The notes under the pieces were generated by a model. That model made no database searches, was not told the origin of the DNA, and was given only the letters and a program-made list of their open reading frames with translations. DNA of 64,000 nucleotides from positions 4,526,001-4,590,000 of the forward strand of contig NZ_CP028369.1 of the NCBI RefSeq assembly GCF_003032475.1, written 5' to 3'. The position numbers and the translations under genes are program-made. Source of the DNA: Streptomyces sp. P3. GTDB taxonomy: Bacteria > Actinomycetota > Actinomycetes > Streptomycetales > Streptomycetaceae. Positions 48,086-56,333 of the stretch are shown in pieces (within the stretch, counting starts at the first letter, position 1; each line of letters opens with the position of its first letter).

Positions 48086-49128
48086 GTCTTCCGCCGGGTG
48101 CGCAGCATTGCCGCGAGCAGCGTGACGACGATCCCTCCGACCGCCCACGCCGACAGCACCAGCAGCGCCGCGGTCATGTCGTTGCCCTGGAAGTAGGCGA
48201 TCGAGCGCGCCGCCCAGGTACCCGCGCCCGGCGGCAGCGCCGGGCCGATCGCCCGCCAGAACGGCGGGAGCAGCGGGGGCGGCAGCGCACCGCCCGCGCT
48301 CGGGTTGCCGAGGATCACCACGAGCAGGATGACCAGCCCGACGCCGGCGAGCCCGAAGACGCCCTGGAAGGCCAGGGTGGCCGCGCCGACCGCGAAGATG
48401 ATCAACACGCCGAGCCCCCAGTAGGCCGCGAGGCCGCCCGGCAGTGCGTCCAGGACCGGACCGACGATCAGGGCGCCGCCGAGTCCGCCGACGATCCCGA
48501 CGACGGCCATGGCGAGCAGCCGGATCATCGCGCGCCGTGGGGTCGAGCTCCCGGCACCCGAACTGATCACCATGATCGACGCGCACAGATAGCCGCCCAC
48601 GCACCAGCCGACGGCCAGATAGAACGACGACAGCCCGTTGGCGTCCTCCCGGTCGGCCGGGACCACGTCGAGGGTCCGCAGGGTGCGCGCCTCGGACTTC
48701 TGCAGGGTGGTGGTGAGCGTCACCAGGGTGGCGGCCAGGACCTTTCCGCCGCCGGTGGCCACCAGCAGGGTGTCGGTGGCGCCTGTGGGGGAGACGATCA
48801 GGGCTCCGTCGATCTCCCGGTTCATCATCTGCCTCCGGGCGGTCGAGGCGTCGGCCACCGCGCGGGGGTCCAGGGGGCTGCCGGGCAGCTTCTCCAGTCG
48901 GGCCACGGTCTGCCGGGCGGCCGCCCCGGGCGCGACGACCCCGAAGGGCACGTCCTTCGGTTTCGGGTCGTGCAGCGCTCCCACGTAGGAGGCGATGAAG
49001 AGCAGATGGAGGGCGACCACGCCGACGACCAGCAGTGTGGCCCGCGGGGTGACGGCGTCCTTGACCTCGTCGAGAAAGGAGCCGCGGGGGGAGGCGCGGG
49101 GGGCGTCGGGCCCGGTGGTCTGTGTCAT
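48079..49128 (-). CDS. DUF3533/YhgE-like membrane protein
   Basis: A 349-codon membrane protein. One helix near residue 35 (TLLVVGVVALHLLFIASYVG) is followed by a roughly 130-residue extracytoplasmic domain (DPKPKDVPFGVVAPGAAARQ) and then about five helices from residue 170. This ABC-2-like topology, without an ATPase gene next to it, is that of DUF3533/YhgE-Pip-type proteins of unknown transport role. It diverges from the SOS-type locus, and a LexA-like box lies 58 nt before its start, so damage control of this gene is possible. Confidence 0.75.
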   Translation of the reverse strand: MTQTTGPDAPRASPRGSFLDEVKDAVTPRATLLVVGVVALHLLFIASYVGALHDPKPKDVPFGVVAPGAAARQTVARLEKLPGSPLDPRAVADASTARRQMMNREIDGALIVSPTGATDTLLVATGGGKVLAATLVTLTTTLQKSEARTLRTLDVVPADREDANGLSSFYLAVGWCVGGYLCASIMVISSGAGSSTPRRAMIRLLAMAVVGIVGGLGGALIVGPVLDALPGGLAAYWGLGVLIIFAVGAATLAFQGVFGLAGVGLVILLVVILGNPSAGGALPPPLLPPFWRAIGPALPPGAGTWAARSIAYFQGNDMTAALLVLSAWAVGGIVVTLLAAMLRTRRKTA

Positions 49129-49185
49129 GTCCCCACGGTCCGGGGTGGAAGGCGTTTCCGCAGGTGGGAGGCGCCCGAACGGTTA

Positions 49186-49201
49186 TCGTACTGACGTTCG
49201 A
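49186..49201. promoter_or_regulatory. LexA (SOS) box I
   Basis: TCGTAC-N4-GTTCGA, one mismatch from the actinobacterial LexA consensus TCGAAC-N4-GTTCGA. It lies 39 nt upstream of the small ORF at 49240 and 58 nt from the divergent DUF3533-like gene. A TATCGT that could be a -10 overlaps it. Confidence 0.65.
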
Positions 49202-49239
49202 AGATGCGGTCCGCGATGATGGGCGGGAGGTGTGAACTG

Positions 49240-49419
49240 ATGTTCGAATACCTGTCGGCGCGGTCCGCTGCGCCGAGGTCGGTGCTCGCCGGGCGGTGGG
49301 ATGTCGGCGCCCCGGCTCCACATCCGGCCGTGCGGTGGCCGTCCTCCGTGGCGGGTGTCTGTTTCCGGACGCTCTCACCGGGTCGAAGAATCGATGCCAT
49401 GTTCGAATCTAGTCGCTGA
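49240..49419 (+). CDS. Possible SOS-controlled small protein
   Basis: A 59-codon open frame starting MFEYLSARSAAPRSVLAGRW and ending MFESSR. GGGAGG at 49225-49230 is 9 nt before the ATG, and a LexA-like box precedes it. Third positions are about 70% G/C, weaker than neighbouring genes. I recognise no family. It sits where imuA' would be in a mutasome cassette, but it is far too short for ImuA'. It may instead be a leader or a decayed gene. Confidence 0.4.
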   Translation: MFEYLSARSAAPRSVLAGRWDVGAPAPHPAVRWPSSVAGVCFRTLSPGRRIDAMFESSR

Positions 49420-49443
49420 CCGGGGCTGATGGGGTTAGAGTAA

Positions 49444-49459
49444 TCGAACGGGCGTACGA
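49444..49459 (+). promoter_or_regulatory. dnaE2: LexA (SOS) box II, upstream of dnaE2
   Basis: TCGAAC-N4-GTACGA, one mismatch from the LexA consensus, 51 nt before the dnaE2 start and just after a TAGAGT (49436-49441) that fits a -10. Repression by LexA and induction by DNA damage are expected. Confidence 0.75.
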
Positions 49460-49510
49460 TGAACGTATCGGGCTTTTGGCTGAAAAGGGGTGGAGTGATG
49501 GAGGTGCGGC

Positions 49511-52500
49511 ATGACGGGCTTCGCTCATCTGCACGTCGCGTCCGGTTACTCCGCCCGCTACGGCGCCGCCCACCCCGAGCACCTCGCCCGGCGGGCGGCC
49601 GAGCGAGGCATGGCGGCGCTCGCGCTCACCGACCGGGACACGGTCACCGGTGCCGTCCGGTTCGCGCAGGCGTGTGAGAAGGGCGGGGTCCGGCCGATCT
49701 TCGGCATCGACCTCGCGGTGGAGGCTCTTGTACCTCCGCCGCCCGTCCGGCAGCGCCGTACTCCGGCGCGCGGCGGCGCGCACGTCGTCGAGCCGCCCCT
49801 GCGGTTCGTGCTTCTCGCGCAGAACCGGGAAGGGTGGGCGCGGCTGTGCCGGATCACGTCGTCCGCCCACGTGGGCACCGCGTCCGGCGCGGCCCCGGTG
49901 GAGGTGTCGTGGGGGGCGCTGCGCGAGTACGGAGGTCCCGGCCTGACCGTGCTGCTCGGACCGCTCTCGGAACCGGTGCGGGCCCTGTCGGTGGGCCGGG
50001 AGGACGTCGCGATGAAGCTGCTGGCGCCCTGGAAGGAGATCTTCGGGAGGGGTGTCCGGCTGGAAGTCGTCGCGCAGAAACGTTCCGGCACCGGCCCGGG
50101 GTCCTTGCGCCTGGCCGCCCGCACCCTCGCCCTGGCCGACCGCACCCACACCACCGCGGTCCTCTCCAACGCCGTCCGCTACGCCGACCCGGACCAGCAC
50201 CGGCTCGCCGATGTCCTGGACGCGGCACGACTGCTGCGTCCCGTCGACCGACGTCACCTGGACAGCGGGCAGCGCTGGCTCAAGGACGACAGGGCGATGA
50301 CGGTCATCGCGCAGATGGTCGCCGAGTGCGCCGGAGCGGATGTCCGACGGGCCCGCCGTCTGATGGCGGACACCGCGGCCACAGCGGCTGCGTGCACCGT
50401 CGACCCTGCAGCGGACCTCGGGCTCGGCACACCGCACTTCCCGGAACCGTCGCTCTTCGGCGCCGAGCCCGGGCCGGGCGGAGCCGCACAGTTGCTGCGT
50501 CGGCAGTGCGAGGCCGGCATGGCCCGGCGCGGACTCGACCGCGACCGTGCGGCGCTCGGCCGGCTGGACGAAGAGCTCGCTGTGATCTCCACGCTGGACT
50601 ACGACTCGTACTTCCTCGCCGTCGGCCAGGTCGTCGCCGACATCCGGGCCAAGGGCATCCGGGTCGCGGCCCGCGGCTCGGGCGCAGGGTCGATGGTTTG
50701 CCACGCGCTGGACATCGCCACCGCCAATCCGCTCGATCACCACCTGTTGTTCGAACGCTTCCTGAGCGTGCGCCGGGCCTCGCTGCCCGACATCGACATC
50801 GACGTGGAGTCCGCTCGCCGCCTGGAGTGCTACGACGCGATCTTCGAACGGTTCGGCAAGGAGCGGGTGGCGGTCACCGCCATGCCCGAGACCTATCGGG
50901 CCCGCCGGGCCCTGCGAGACGTCGGCCTTGCTCTCGGCATCGCGCCTGCGGACGTCGACCGGATCGCCAAGAGCTTCCCGCACCTGCGGGCCTCCGACAT
51001 CACCGGCGCCCTCGCCGAGTTGCCCGAGCTACGGCAGTTGGCGGCCGAGGCGCACCGCTACGGTCCGCTGTGGGAGCTGGCCGAGGGGCTCGACTCCCTG
51101 GTCCACGGCATGGCCATGCACCCCTGCGGCGTGGTCGTCAGCGACGCCACCCTCCTGGACCGGCTGCCGGTGCAGCCCACCCCGCAGGGCGACTACCCCA
51201 TGGCCATGGCCGCGAAGGAGGAGATCGAGGCGCTGGGCAATATCAAACTGGACGTCCTGGGAGTTCGAATGCTGTCCTCGATGACTCATGCGATCGCCGA
51301 GATCGAACGGACGACCGGCAACCATGTCGACTTGGACGATCCGCGACAGGTGCCGCTCGACGACGTTTTCGCGTTCAAGCTCATCCAGGACAGCCGAACC
51401 CTGGGCCTGTTCCAGCTGGAGTCGCCAGGCCAGCAAGATCTTTTGTCTCGGTTGCAGCCGCGCGACGTGCAGGACGTCATCGCCGACATCAGTCTCTTCC
51501 GTCCCGGACCGGTCGCCGGCGGCATGCCCGAGCGGTACATCGCGGCCCGCCACGGCGGTACACCGTCGTACGCGCATCCGGACCTGGAGCCGGTGCTCGC
51601 CGACACCTACGGCGTGACCATCTGGCACGAGCAGATCATCGAGACGCTGTCGGTGATGACCGGCTGCGACTACGCGTTGGCGGAGATCGCCCGGCGGGCG
51701 CTCGGTGAGAAGGAGCGGCTACCGAAGATCCGGGACTGGTTCCACGCCCTGGCGCGTACGCGCGGCTACAGCGCGGCCGTCCGGGAGGAGGTCTGGAAGA
51801 CCGTCGAGGCCTTCGGGGCATACGGCTTCTGCCGCGCCCACGCGGTCGCCTTCGCCGTACCGGCTCTGCAGAGCGCCTGGCTCAAGGCGCACTACCCGGC
51901 GTTCCTGCTGGCAGGCCTCCTGGAACACGACCCCGGTATGTGGCCCAAGCGCGTCCTGGTTGCCGACGCCCGCCGGGGCGGCGTACAGATCCTGCCCGTC
52001 GACATCAACCACTCCCAGGTGAAGCACACCGTGGAGAAGACCGACGGAGACCAGTGGGGGGTGCGGCTCGCGCTGTCCGAGGTGCGTGGCATCAGCGAGG
52101 AGGAGTGCGCGCGGATCGAGGAGGGGCAGCCGTACGGATCGCTGTCGGACTTCTGGCAGCGGGCGCATCCCAGCAGGCCGGTGGCCGAACGCCTCGCCGA
52201 GATCGGTGCGTTGAACTGTCTGCACGACGGCCGGCTCACCCGGCGTGATCTCCTGCTCCAGATAACGGAGTTGCATCGGCAGTCCCGCACCCGTTCTGCG
52301 CATGAGGGTCAACTGCCCATCGCTGCGGGCGCCGTCGGCGGGGCCGAGCCGAGCGGCCTGCCGGAGATGACCGGACGCGAAGCCCTGAGCGCCGAGCTGA
52401 GCACTCTCGGTATCGATGTCTCCAAGCACCTCATGGAGCACCACCACCGGCTGCTGCGTGAGATCGGCGCGACCGACGCGGCGCATCTGGCCGGGATGCG

Positions 52501-52966
52501 GGCCGGTCGGCAGGTGCTGGTCGCGGGTGTGCGGGCTTCGACCCAGACTCCGCCGATCGCGAGTGGCCGGCGGATCATCTTCGTCACCCTGGAGGACGGC
52601 TCCGGCCTGGTCGACCTGGCCTTCTTCGAGGACTCCCATCCGGCCTGCGCGCACACCGTCTTCCACAGCGGGCTGCTGCTGGTGCGCGGCACGGTCCAGG
52701 TGCGCGGCACCCGTCGTACCGTCGTCGGCACCATGGCCTGGGACCTGGACGAGATCGCCGCCGCCCGCCGCGACAACGGGCCCGAGGCTGCGCTCGCCCT
52801 CCTCGGCGAGAGCCGTCCGCATCCGACGCCCGCCCAGCCGCAGCGCACTCTGGCCAACGGTACGACCGGGGCTCGGCTGCATCCGTACGCCGACCTTCAG
52901 CCCGCCGGCACCCGCTCGGCCGATCTGAAGAAGTTCGGCCATCGCAGTCCAGGGAGCGCGGGATGA
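49511..52966 (+). CDS. dnaE2: Error-prone DNA polymerase III alpha subunit DnaE2
   Basis: A 1151-codon C-family polymerase. The PHP domain opens GFAHLHVASGYSARYGAAHP. The palm holds the catalytic aspartates in SLPDIDIDVESARR, with RGSGAGSMVCHALDIA before it. The later LGLFQLESPGQQDLL and FGAYGFCRAHAVAFA are conserved, and an OB fold lies near the end (IIFVTLEDGSGLVDLAFFED). DnaE2 performs damage-induced mutagenic translesion synthesis. GAGG upstream supports the ATG. It follows a LexA-like box and overlaps the ImuB-like gene by 4 nt. Confidence 0.95.
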   Translation: MTGFAHLHVASGYSARYGAAHPEHLARRAAERGMAALALTDRDTVTGAVRFAQACEKGGVRPIFGIDLAVEALVPPPPVRQRRTPARGGAHVVEPPLRFVLLAQNREGWARLCRITSSAHVGTASGAAPVEVSWGALREYGGPGLTVLLGPLSEPVRALSVGREDVAMKLLAPWKEIFGRGVRLEVVAQKRSGTGPGSLRLAARTLALADRTHTTAVLSNAVRYADPDQHRLADVLDAARLLRPVDRRHLDSGQRWLKDDRAMTVIAQMVAECAGADVRRARRLMADTAATAAACTVDPAADLGLGTPHFPEPSLFGAEPGPGGAAQLLRRQCEAGMARRGLDRDRAALGRLDEELAVISTLDYDSYFLAVGQVVADIRAKGIRVAARGSGAGSMVCHALDIATANPLDHHLLFERFLSVRRASLPDIDIDVESARRLECYDAIFERFGKERVAVTAMPETYRARRALRDVGLALGIAPADVDRIAKSFPHLRASDITGALAELPELRQLAAEAHRYGPLWELAEGLDSLVHGMAMHPCGVVVSDATLLDRLPVQPTPQGDYPMAMAAKEEIEALGNIKLDVLGVRMLSSMTHAIAEIERTTGNHVDLDDPRQVPLDDVFAFKLIQDSRTLGLFQLESPGQQDLLSRLQPRDVQDVIADISLFRPGPVAGGMPERYIAARHGGTPSYAHPDLEPVLADTYGVTIWHEQIIETLSVMTGCDYALAEIARRALGEKERLPKIRDWFHALARTRGYSAAVREEVWKTVEAFGAYGFCRAHAVAFAVPALQSAWLKAHYPAFLLAGLLEHDPGMWPKRVLVADARRGGVQILPVDINHSQVKHTVEKTDGDQWGVRLALSEVRGISEEECARIEEGQPYGSLSDFWQRAHPSRPVAERLAEIGALNCLHDGRLTRRDLLLQITELHRQSRTRSAHEGQLPIAAGAVGGAEPSGLPEMTGREALSAELSTLGIDVSKHLMEHHHRLLREIGATDAAHLAGMRAGRQVLVAGVRASTQTPPIASGRRIIFVTLEDGSGLVDLAFFEDSHPACAHTVFHSGLLLVRGTVQVRGTRRTVVGTMAWDLDEIAAARRDNGPEAALALLGESRPHPTPAQPQRTLANGTTGARLHPYADLQPAGTRSADLKKFGHRSPGSAG

Positions 52967-53949
52967 CTCCACGGCAGCGGCATATCGCCCACCTCCACCT
53001 GCATCTGCACGCCTCGCCGACCGAGGATCAGTACGACGACTTGACCGAACTGATGTGCGGTATCACGCCTCACGTCCAGGCCGTTCCGCCCAACGCCCTT
53101 CAACTGGACCTGACTTCCGCACTCCGGTACTTCGACCTGTCCCCCTATGACGTCGTCCAACTGGCGAAGATCAGACTGAAGGCCCTCTACGACATCGACA
53201 GCAGCGCCGGGCTGGCGGGCAACCGCATGCTCGCGGCCATGGCCGCCGACGCGTCCGCCCCCGGAGAGACCACCTGGGTCCCCACCGGGCAAGCGGCCGC
53301 CTGGTTGTACCCGCGACCGGTCACCGCGCTGCCGGGAATCGGCCGCACCACGGCGGAGACGCTCAGCAGGTACGGGCTGCACACCATCGGCCAGATCACG
53401 GATCTGCCGGCGGGGACCCTGCAGCGCCTGCTCGGCGCAGGCCCCGCCCGTCTGCTGGCCGAACGCGCCCGCGGCCACGATCCCCGCCCGGTCACTCCGT
53501 CCGAACCGGCGGAGCACATGGTCGCAGACCTCGTGCTGGAGCGGGACTGTCTCGACCCGAGCGGACATCACCGAGCAGTCCTGGGACTCGCCGGCCGGAT
53601 CGGCCAACGCCTGCGCGGCGAGAGCCGGGTTGCTGGGCGGCTCGCCCTGACGGTGCGCTATGCCGACCGCAGTTCGACCACACGTACTCGCACGCTGCCG
53701 GAACCGACCGACCATTCACCCGCCGTCGCGGCAACCGCCCTCGGGCTGCTGGCCGCCCTGGGGCTGCAACGAGCGCGAGTCCGCTCCTACGCGATCCGCG
53801 CAGACGATCTGCTGCCGGCCTGCAGTGCCTACCGTCAGCTCTCCCTGGAGCCGGGCGACGACCGGGCCCGTGCGGCCGAGGCCGCCGCGGACCGAGCCCG
53901 CCGACGCTTCGGTCTGAAAGCCGTACGTCCAGCGGCTCTCGCGAATTGA
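52963..53949 (+). CDS. imuB: ImuB-like Y-family polymerase homologue, catalytically incomplete
   Basis: A 328-codon Y-family-like protein coupled to dnaE2 by an ATGA overlap. The helix-hairpin-helix ALPGIGRTTAETLSRYGLHT and the little-finger region (HMVADLVLERDCLDPSGHHR) are clear. The palm is abbreviated: there is no N-terminal DMDAFFA block, and the usual acidic pair appears as NALQLDLTSALRYFD without the second catalytic acid. Like mycobacterial ImuB it probably does not polymerise but recruits DnaE2 to the clamp. The C-terminus is also shorter than in ImuB (usually above 450 residues), and I see no clear clamp-binding motif. Confidence 0.8.
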   Translation: MTPRQRHIAHLHLHLHASPTEDQYDDLTELMCGITPHVQAVPPNALQLDLTSALRYFDLSPYDVVQLAKIRLKALYDIDSSAGLAGNRMLAAMAADASAPGETTWVPTGQAAAWLYPRPVTALPGIGRTTAETLSRYGLHTIGQITDLPAGTLQRLLGAGPARLLAERARGHDPRPVTPSEPAEHMVADLVLERDCLDPSGHHRAVLGLAGRIGQRLRGESRVAGRLALTVRYADRSSTTRTRTLPEPTDHSPAVAATALGLLAALGLQRARVRSYAIRADDLLPACSAYRQLSLEPGDDRARAAEAAADRARRRFGLKAVRPAALAN

Positions 53950-53954
53950 TCGTT

Positions 53955-54440
53955 TATGCCAAGAACCACTGACTCCGGCGGCCGGGCCGAAGGGCTCGAC
54001 CTCGTGGGGCGCGGCGGCGTTGGGGTCGGCGCAGATCAGCAGGGTGTCCAGGAAGGCGCCCCGCTCGGGGGCGGCGTCGACCACGCGCACCTTGGCCGGG
54101 TCGCCGTGGACGAAGCGCCCGGACGCGGTGATGGCCCGCACCGCCCGTCGTACGTCCTCGCGCAGGGCGAGACCGGCGACCGCGCCCATCCGCACGCCCT
54201 CCGCGGCGGGGTTGCCGATGGTCACCCCGGCGAGCCGGGACGCGATCGCGTCGAGCGCGGCGCTCTCGTGCTCGCGGGGTACGAGGACGCGGCGGATGGC
54301 GGTGCACTTCCGGCCCGCCTCGACCGCCATCTCGGTCACGACCTCCCGTACGAACGCACCGAGGCCGGCACCGGGGGCCGGGCTGCCGGGCGCGCCACCG
54401 ATGCCGGCGTACCCGCCGCCGTCGACGAGGCGGGCTCGGC
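53955..54440 (-). pseudogene. Aldehyde dehydrogenase (PaaZ-type) remnant
   Basis: The minus strand encodes VREVVTEMAVEAGRKCTAIR, then VPREHESAALDAIASRLAGV, TIGNPAAEGVRMGAVAGLAL and VVDAAPERGAFLDTLLICAD, and stops matching after HEVEPFGPAAGV. This is the cofactor and catalytic-cysteine-region neighbourhood (here GRKCTAIRR) of the PaaZ-type ring-cleavage aldehyde dehydrogenase, normally over 500 residues plus a hydratase. Both ends are missing, and the frame runs on into antisense of the ImuB-like gene. The upstream part is scrambled. I read it as a broken leftover of a deletion. Confidence 0.7.
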
Positions 54441-54761
54441 GTAGACCGCGACCGACACGGTCGGCGCGGATACGTGGTTGCTCATGGGCCGGTGTTCGTC
54501 AGCGGCGGTGACCCGAGCCGGACGGGACTGCCGGTCGGCGTCTTCCTGTCGCCGGAAGCGACCACGCGCGCGGGATGGTGGCGCAACCGGCCCGGTTCGG
54601 CGTCGTCGAGTTCCGCGGCGGGGCACGGTGTCGGCTTTCTGCCCGGGCCGCGGATCGTGACCGCTCTCCCTCGCGGGGCGTCTCGTGGGTCGGAGGTACC
54701 GCGCCGGGCGGTTCCGGGTTCCGGCCTGCGGCCGTGAGCCGGGACCGCCACAGTGCGCACG
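54441..54761. other. Gap between the aldehyde dehydrogenase remnant and the permease gene
   Basis: About 320 nt. Several frames are open but none has homology or proper codon use. It is probably debris from the same rearrangement that truncated the dehydrogenase. Confidence 0.35.
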
Positions 54762-56249
54762 TCAGGCGGCGTCGACGTCGGTGGTGGCGAGCTTGGCGTA
54801 GACGTCGGGCCGGGTGCGGCGGATGCGTGCGGCGAGGGCTGTGCCGGCCAGGAACACCGCCGGGGTGAGCGCGACCAGTGTCCAGTTGACGGTCGGGCCG
54901 GCGCCGGTGAACAGGTCCAGGCGTTTGCAGACCAGCACCGTGACAGCGGTGAGGAGGATGCCGGCCGCGCCGGGCGCGAGGAGGGTGCGCAGTTGTCCCT
55001 CGCCGTGCTCGGCGCGGTTGCGGCGGAAGAACGAGACCACCGCGAAGGCCGCCAGTGCCTGCAGGACGAGGATGCCGACCACACCGGGAGTGTTCACCCA
55101 CAGGAAGAACTTGGTGTACGGGTCGACGCCGAACGAGGCGAAGACGGCGACGACCACGACCGCCAGGACGCTCTGGGCCAGGCCGGCCGCCCACGGCGAG
55201 CCATGCCGGGGGTGGACCCGGCCCAGCGCCGCGGGGGCGACATTCTCGACGGAGAGGGCGTAGACGTACCGGGTGATGGCGTTGTGGAAGGCGAGCAGAG
55301 CGGCAAGCACGCTTGTGACGATCAGGACGCGCTGGACGTCGGTCGCCCAGCCGCCGACGTACTGGGTCATGGCGGTGAAGAACATCTCCGCCGGGTTCTT
55401 CGCGGCGGCGGCGACGGCCTGGTCGCTGCCGAAGGCCTGCACGATGATCCACGCGATGAAGGCGTAGAAGAGGCCGAGGAAACCGATCGCGAGGTAGGTG
55501 GCGCGGGGCACGGTGCGGTCGGGCTCGCGAGCCTCCTCCCGGTAGAGGGCGGTGGCCTCGAAACCGATGAACGCGGCGACGGCCAGACCGAGCGGTCCGC
55601 TCATCCCCGAGACGAACACGTGCGAGGGGGCGAAGGAGTCGAAGGTCAGCCCGCTCGCGCCGCCCTTGACCAGGACCGCGCCGGCGAGCAGTACCAGGAC
55701 GGCGGTCTCCGCGATCAGCAGGCCGGCCAGGACCTTGGCGCCGAGGTTGATGGAGCGGAAGCCCAGGAACCAGACGACGGCGATCCCGGCGAAGGCGTAC
55801 ACCGGCCAGGGCAGGTCGACGCCGAGGAGGTCGTTCGCGGTGGTGGAGGCGAAGAAGCCGAAGGCGCCGAACATACCGATCTGCAGGGAGTTGTAGGAGA
55901 ACACCGCGAGGAACGCGGCCCCCAGCCCTGCCGGACGTCCGAGGCCTCGGGCGATGTAGGAGTAGAAGGCGCCGGCGTTGCGGATGTACGGCGTCATCGC
56001 GGTGAACCCGACCGCGAAGAGGACCAGCACCACGCCGACGGCGAGATAGGCGACCGGGGCGCCGATACCGCCGAAGAGGATGGCGAGAGGAGCGACGCCG
56101 GCCATCACCGTGAGCGGGGCGGCCGCGGCGACGACGAAGAAGACGATGTCGGCGGCGCCGAGGCTGCCGCGTTGGAGGTGATGACCCTGATCGGTCCCGG
56201 TGGCCGGTGGGGGCTGCTGGAGAGCGGTGGGGACGAGGGGCTCGGTCAT
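54762..56249 (-). CDS. APC-superfamily amino acid permease
   Basis: A 495-codon transporter with 12 to 13 membrane helices. The N-terminal LQRGSLGAADIVFFVVAAAA, the first unwound-helix region (VMAGVAPLAILFGG) and GFEATALYREEAREPDRTVP are hallmarks of APC amino acid/polyamine permeases. It lies 84 nt downstream of the amidohydrolase gene and in the same direction, so a shared substrate, taken up and then hydrolysed, is likely. Control by the divergent TetR protein is inferred from the operators. Confidence 0.92.
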   Translation of the reverse strand: MTEPLVPTALQQPPPATGTDQGHHLQRGSLGAADIVFFVVAAAAPLTVMAGVAPLAILFGGIGAPVAYLAVGVVLVLFAVGFTAMTPYIRNAGAFYSYIARGLGRPAGLGAAFLAVFSYNSLQIGMFGAFGFFASTTANDLLGVDLPWPVYAFAGIAVVWFLGFRSINLGAKVLAGLLIAETAVLVLLAGAVLVKGGASGLTFDSFAPSHVFVSGMSGPLGLAVAAFIGFEATALYREEAREPDRTVPRATYLAIGFLGLFYAFIAWIIVQAFGSDQAVAAAAKNPAEMFFTAMTQYVGGWATDVQRVLIVTSVLAALLAFHNAITRYVYALSVENVAPAALGRVHPRHGSPWAAGLAQSVLAVVVVAVFASFGVDPYTKFFLWVNTPGVVGILVLQALAAFAVVSFFRRNRAEHGEGQLRTLLAPGAAGILLTAVTVLVCKRLDLFTGAGPTVNWTLVALTPAVFLAGTALAARIRRTRPDVYAKLATTDVDAA

Positions 56250-56333
56250 GGAGGTCTCCGCGTGGTGTGTGTGTCGTCGAAGAGCGAGCGAGATGTCGGG
56301 GAGACGCGGACCGGTCGTGACGACGACGTGGGT

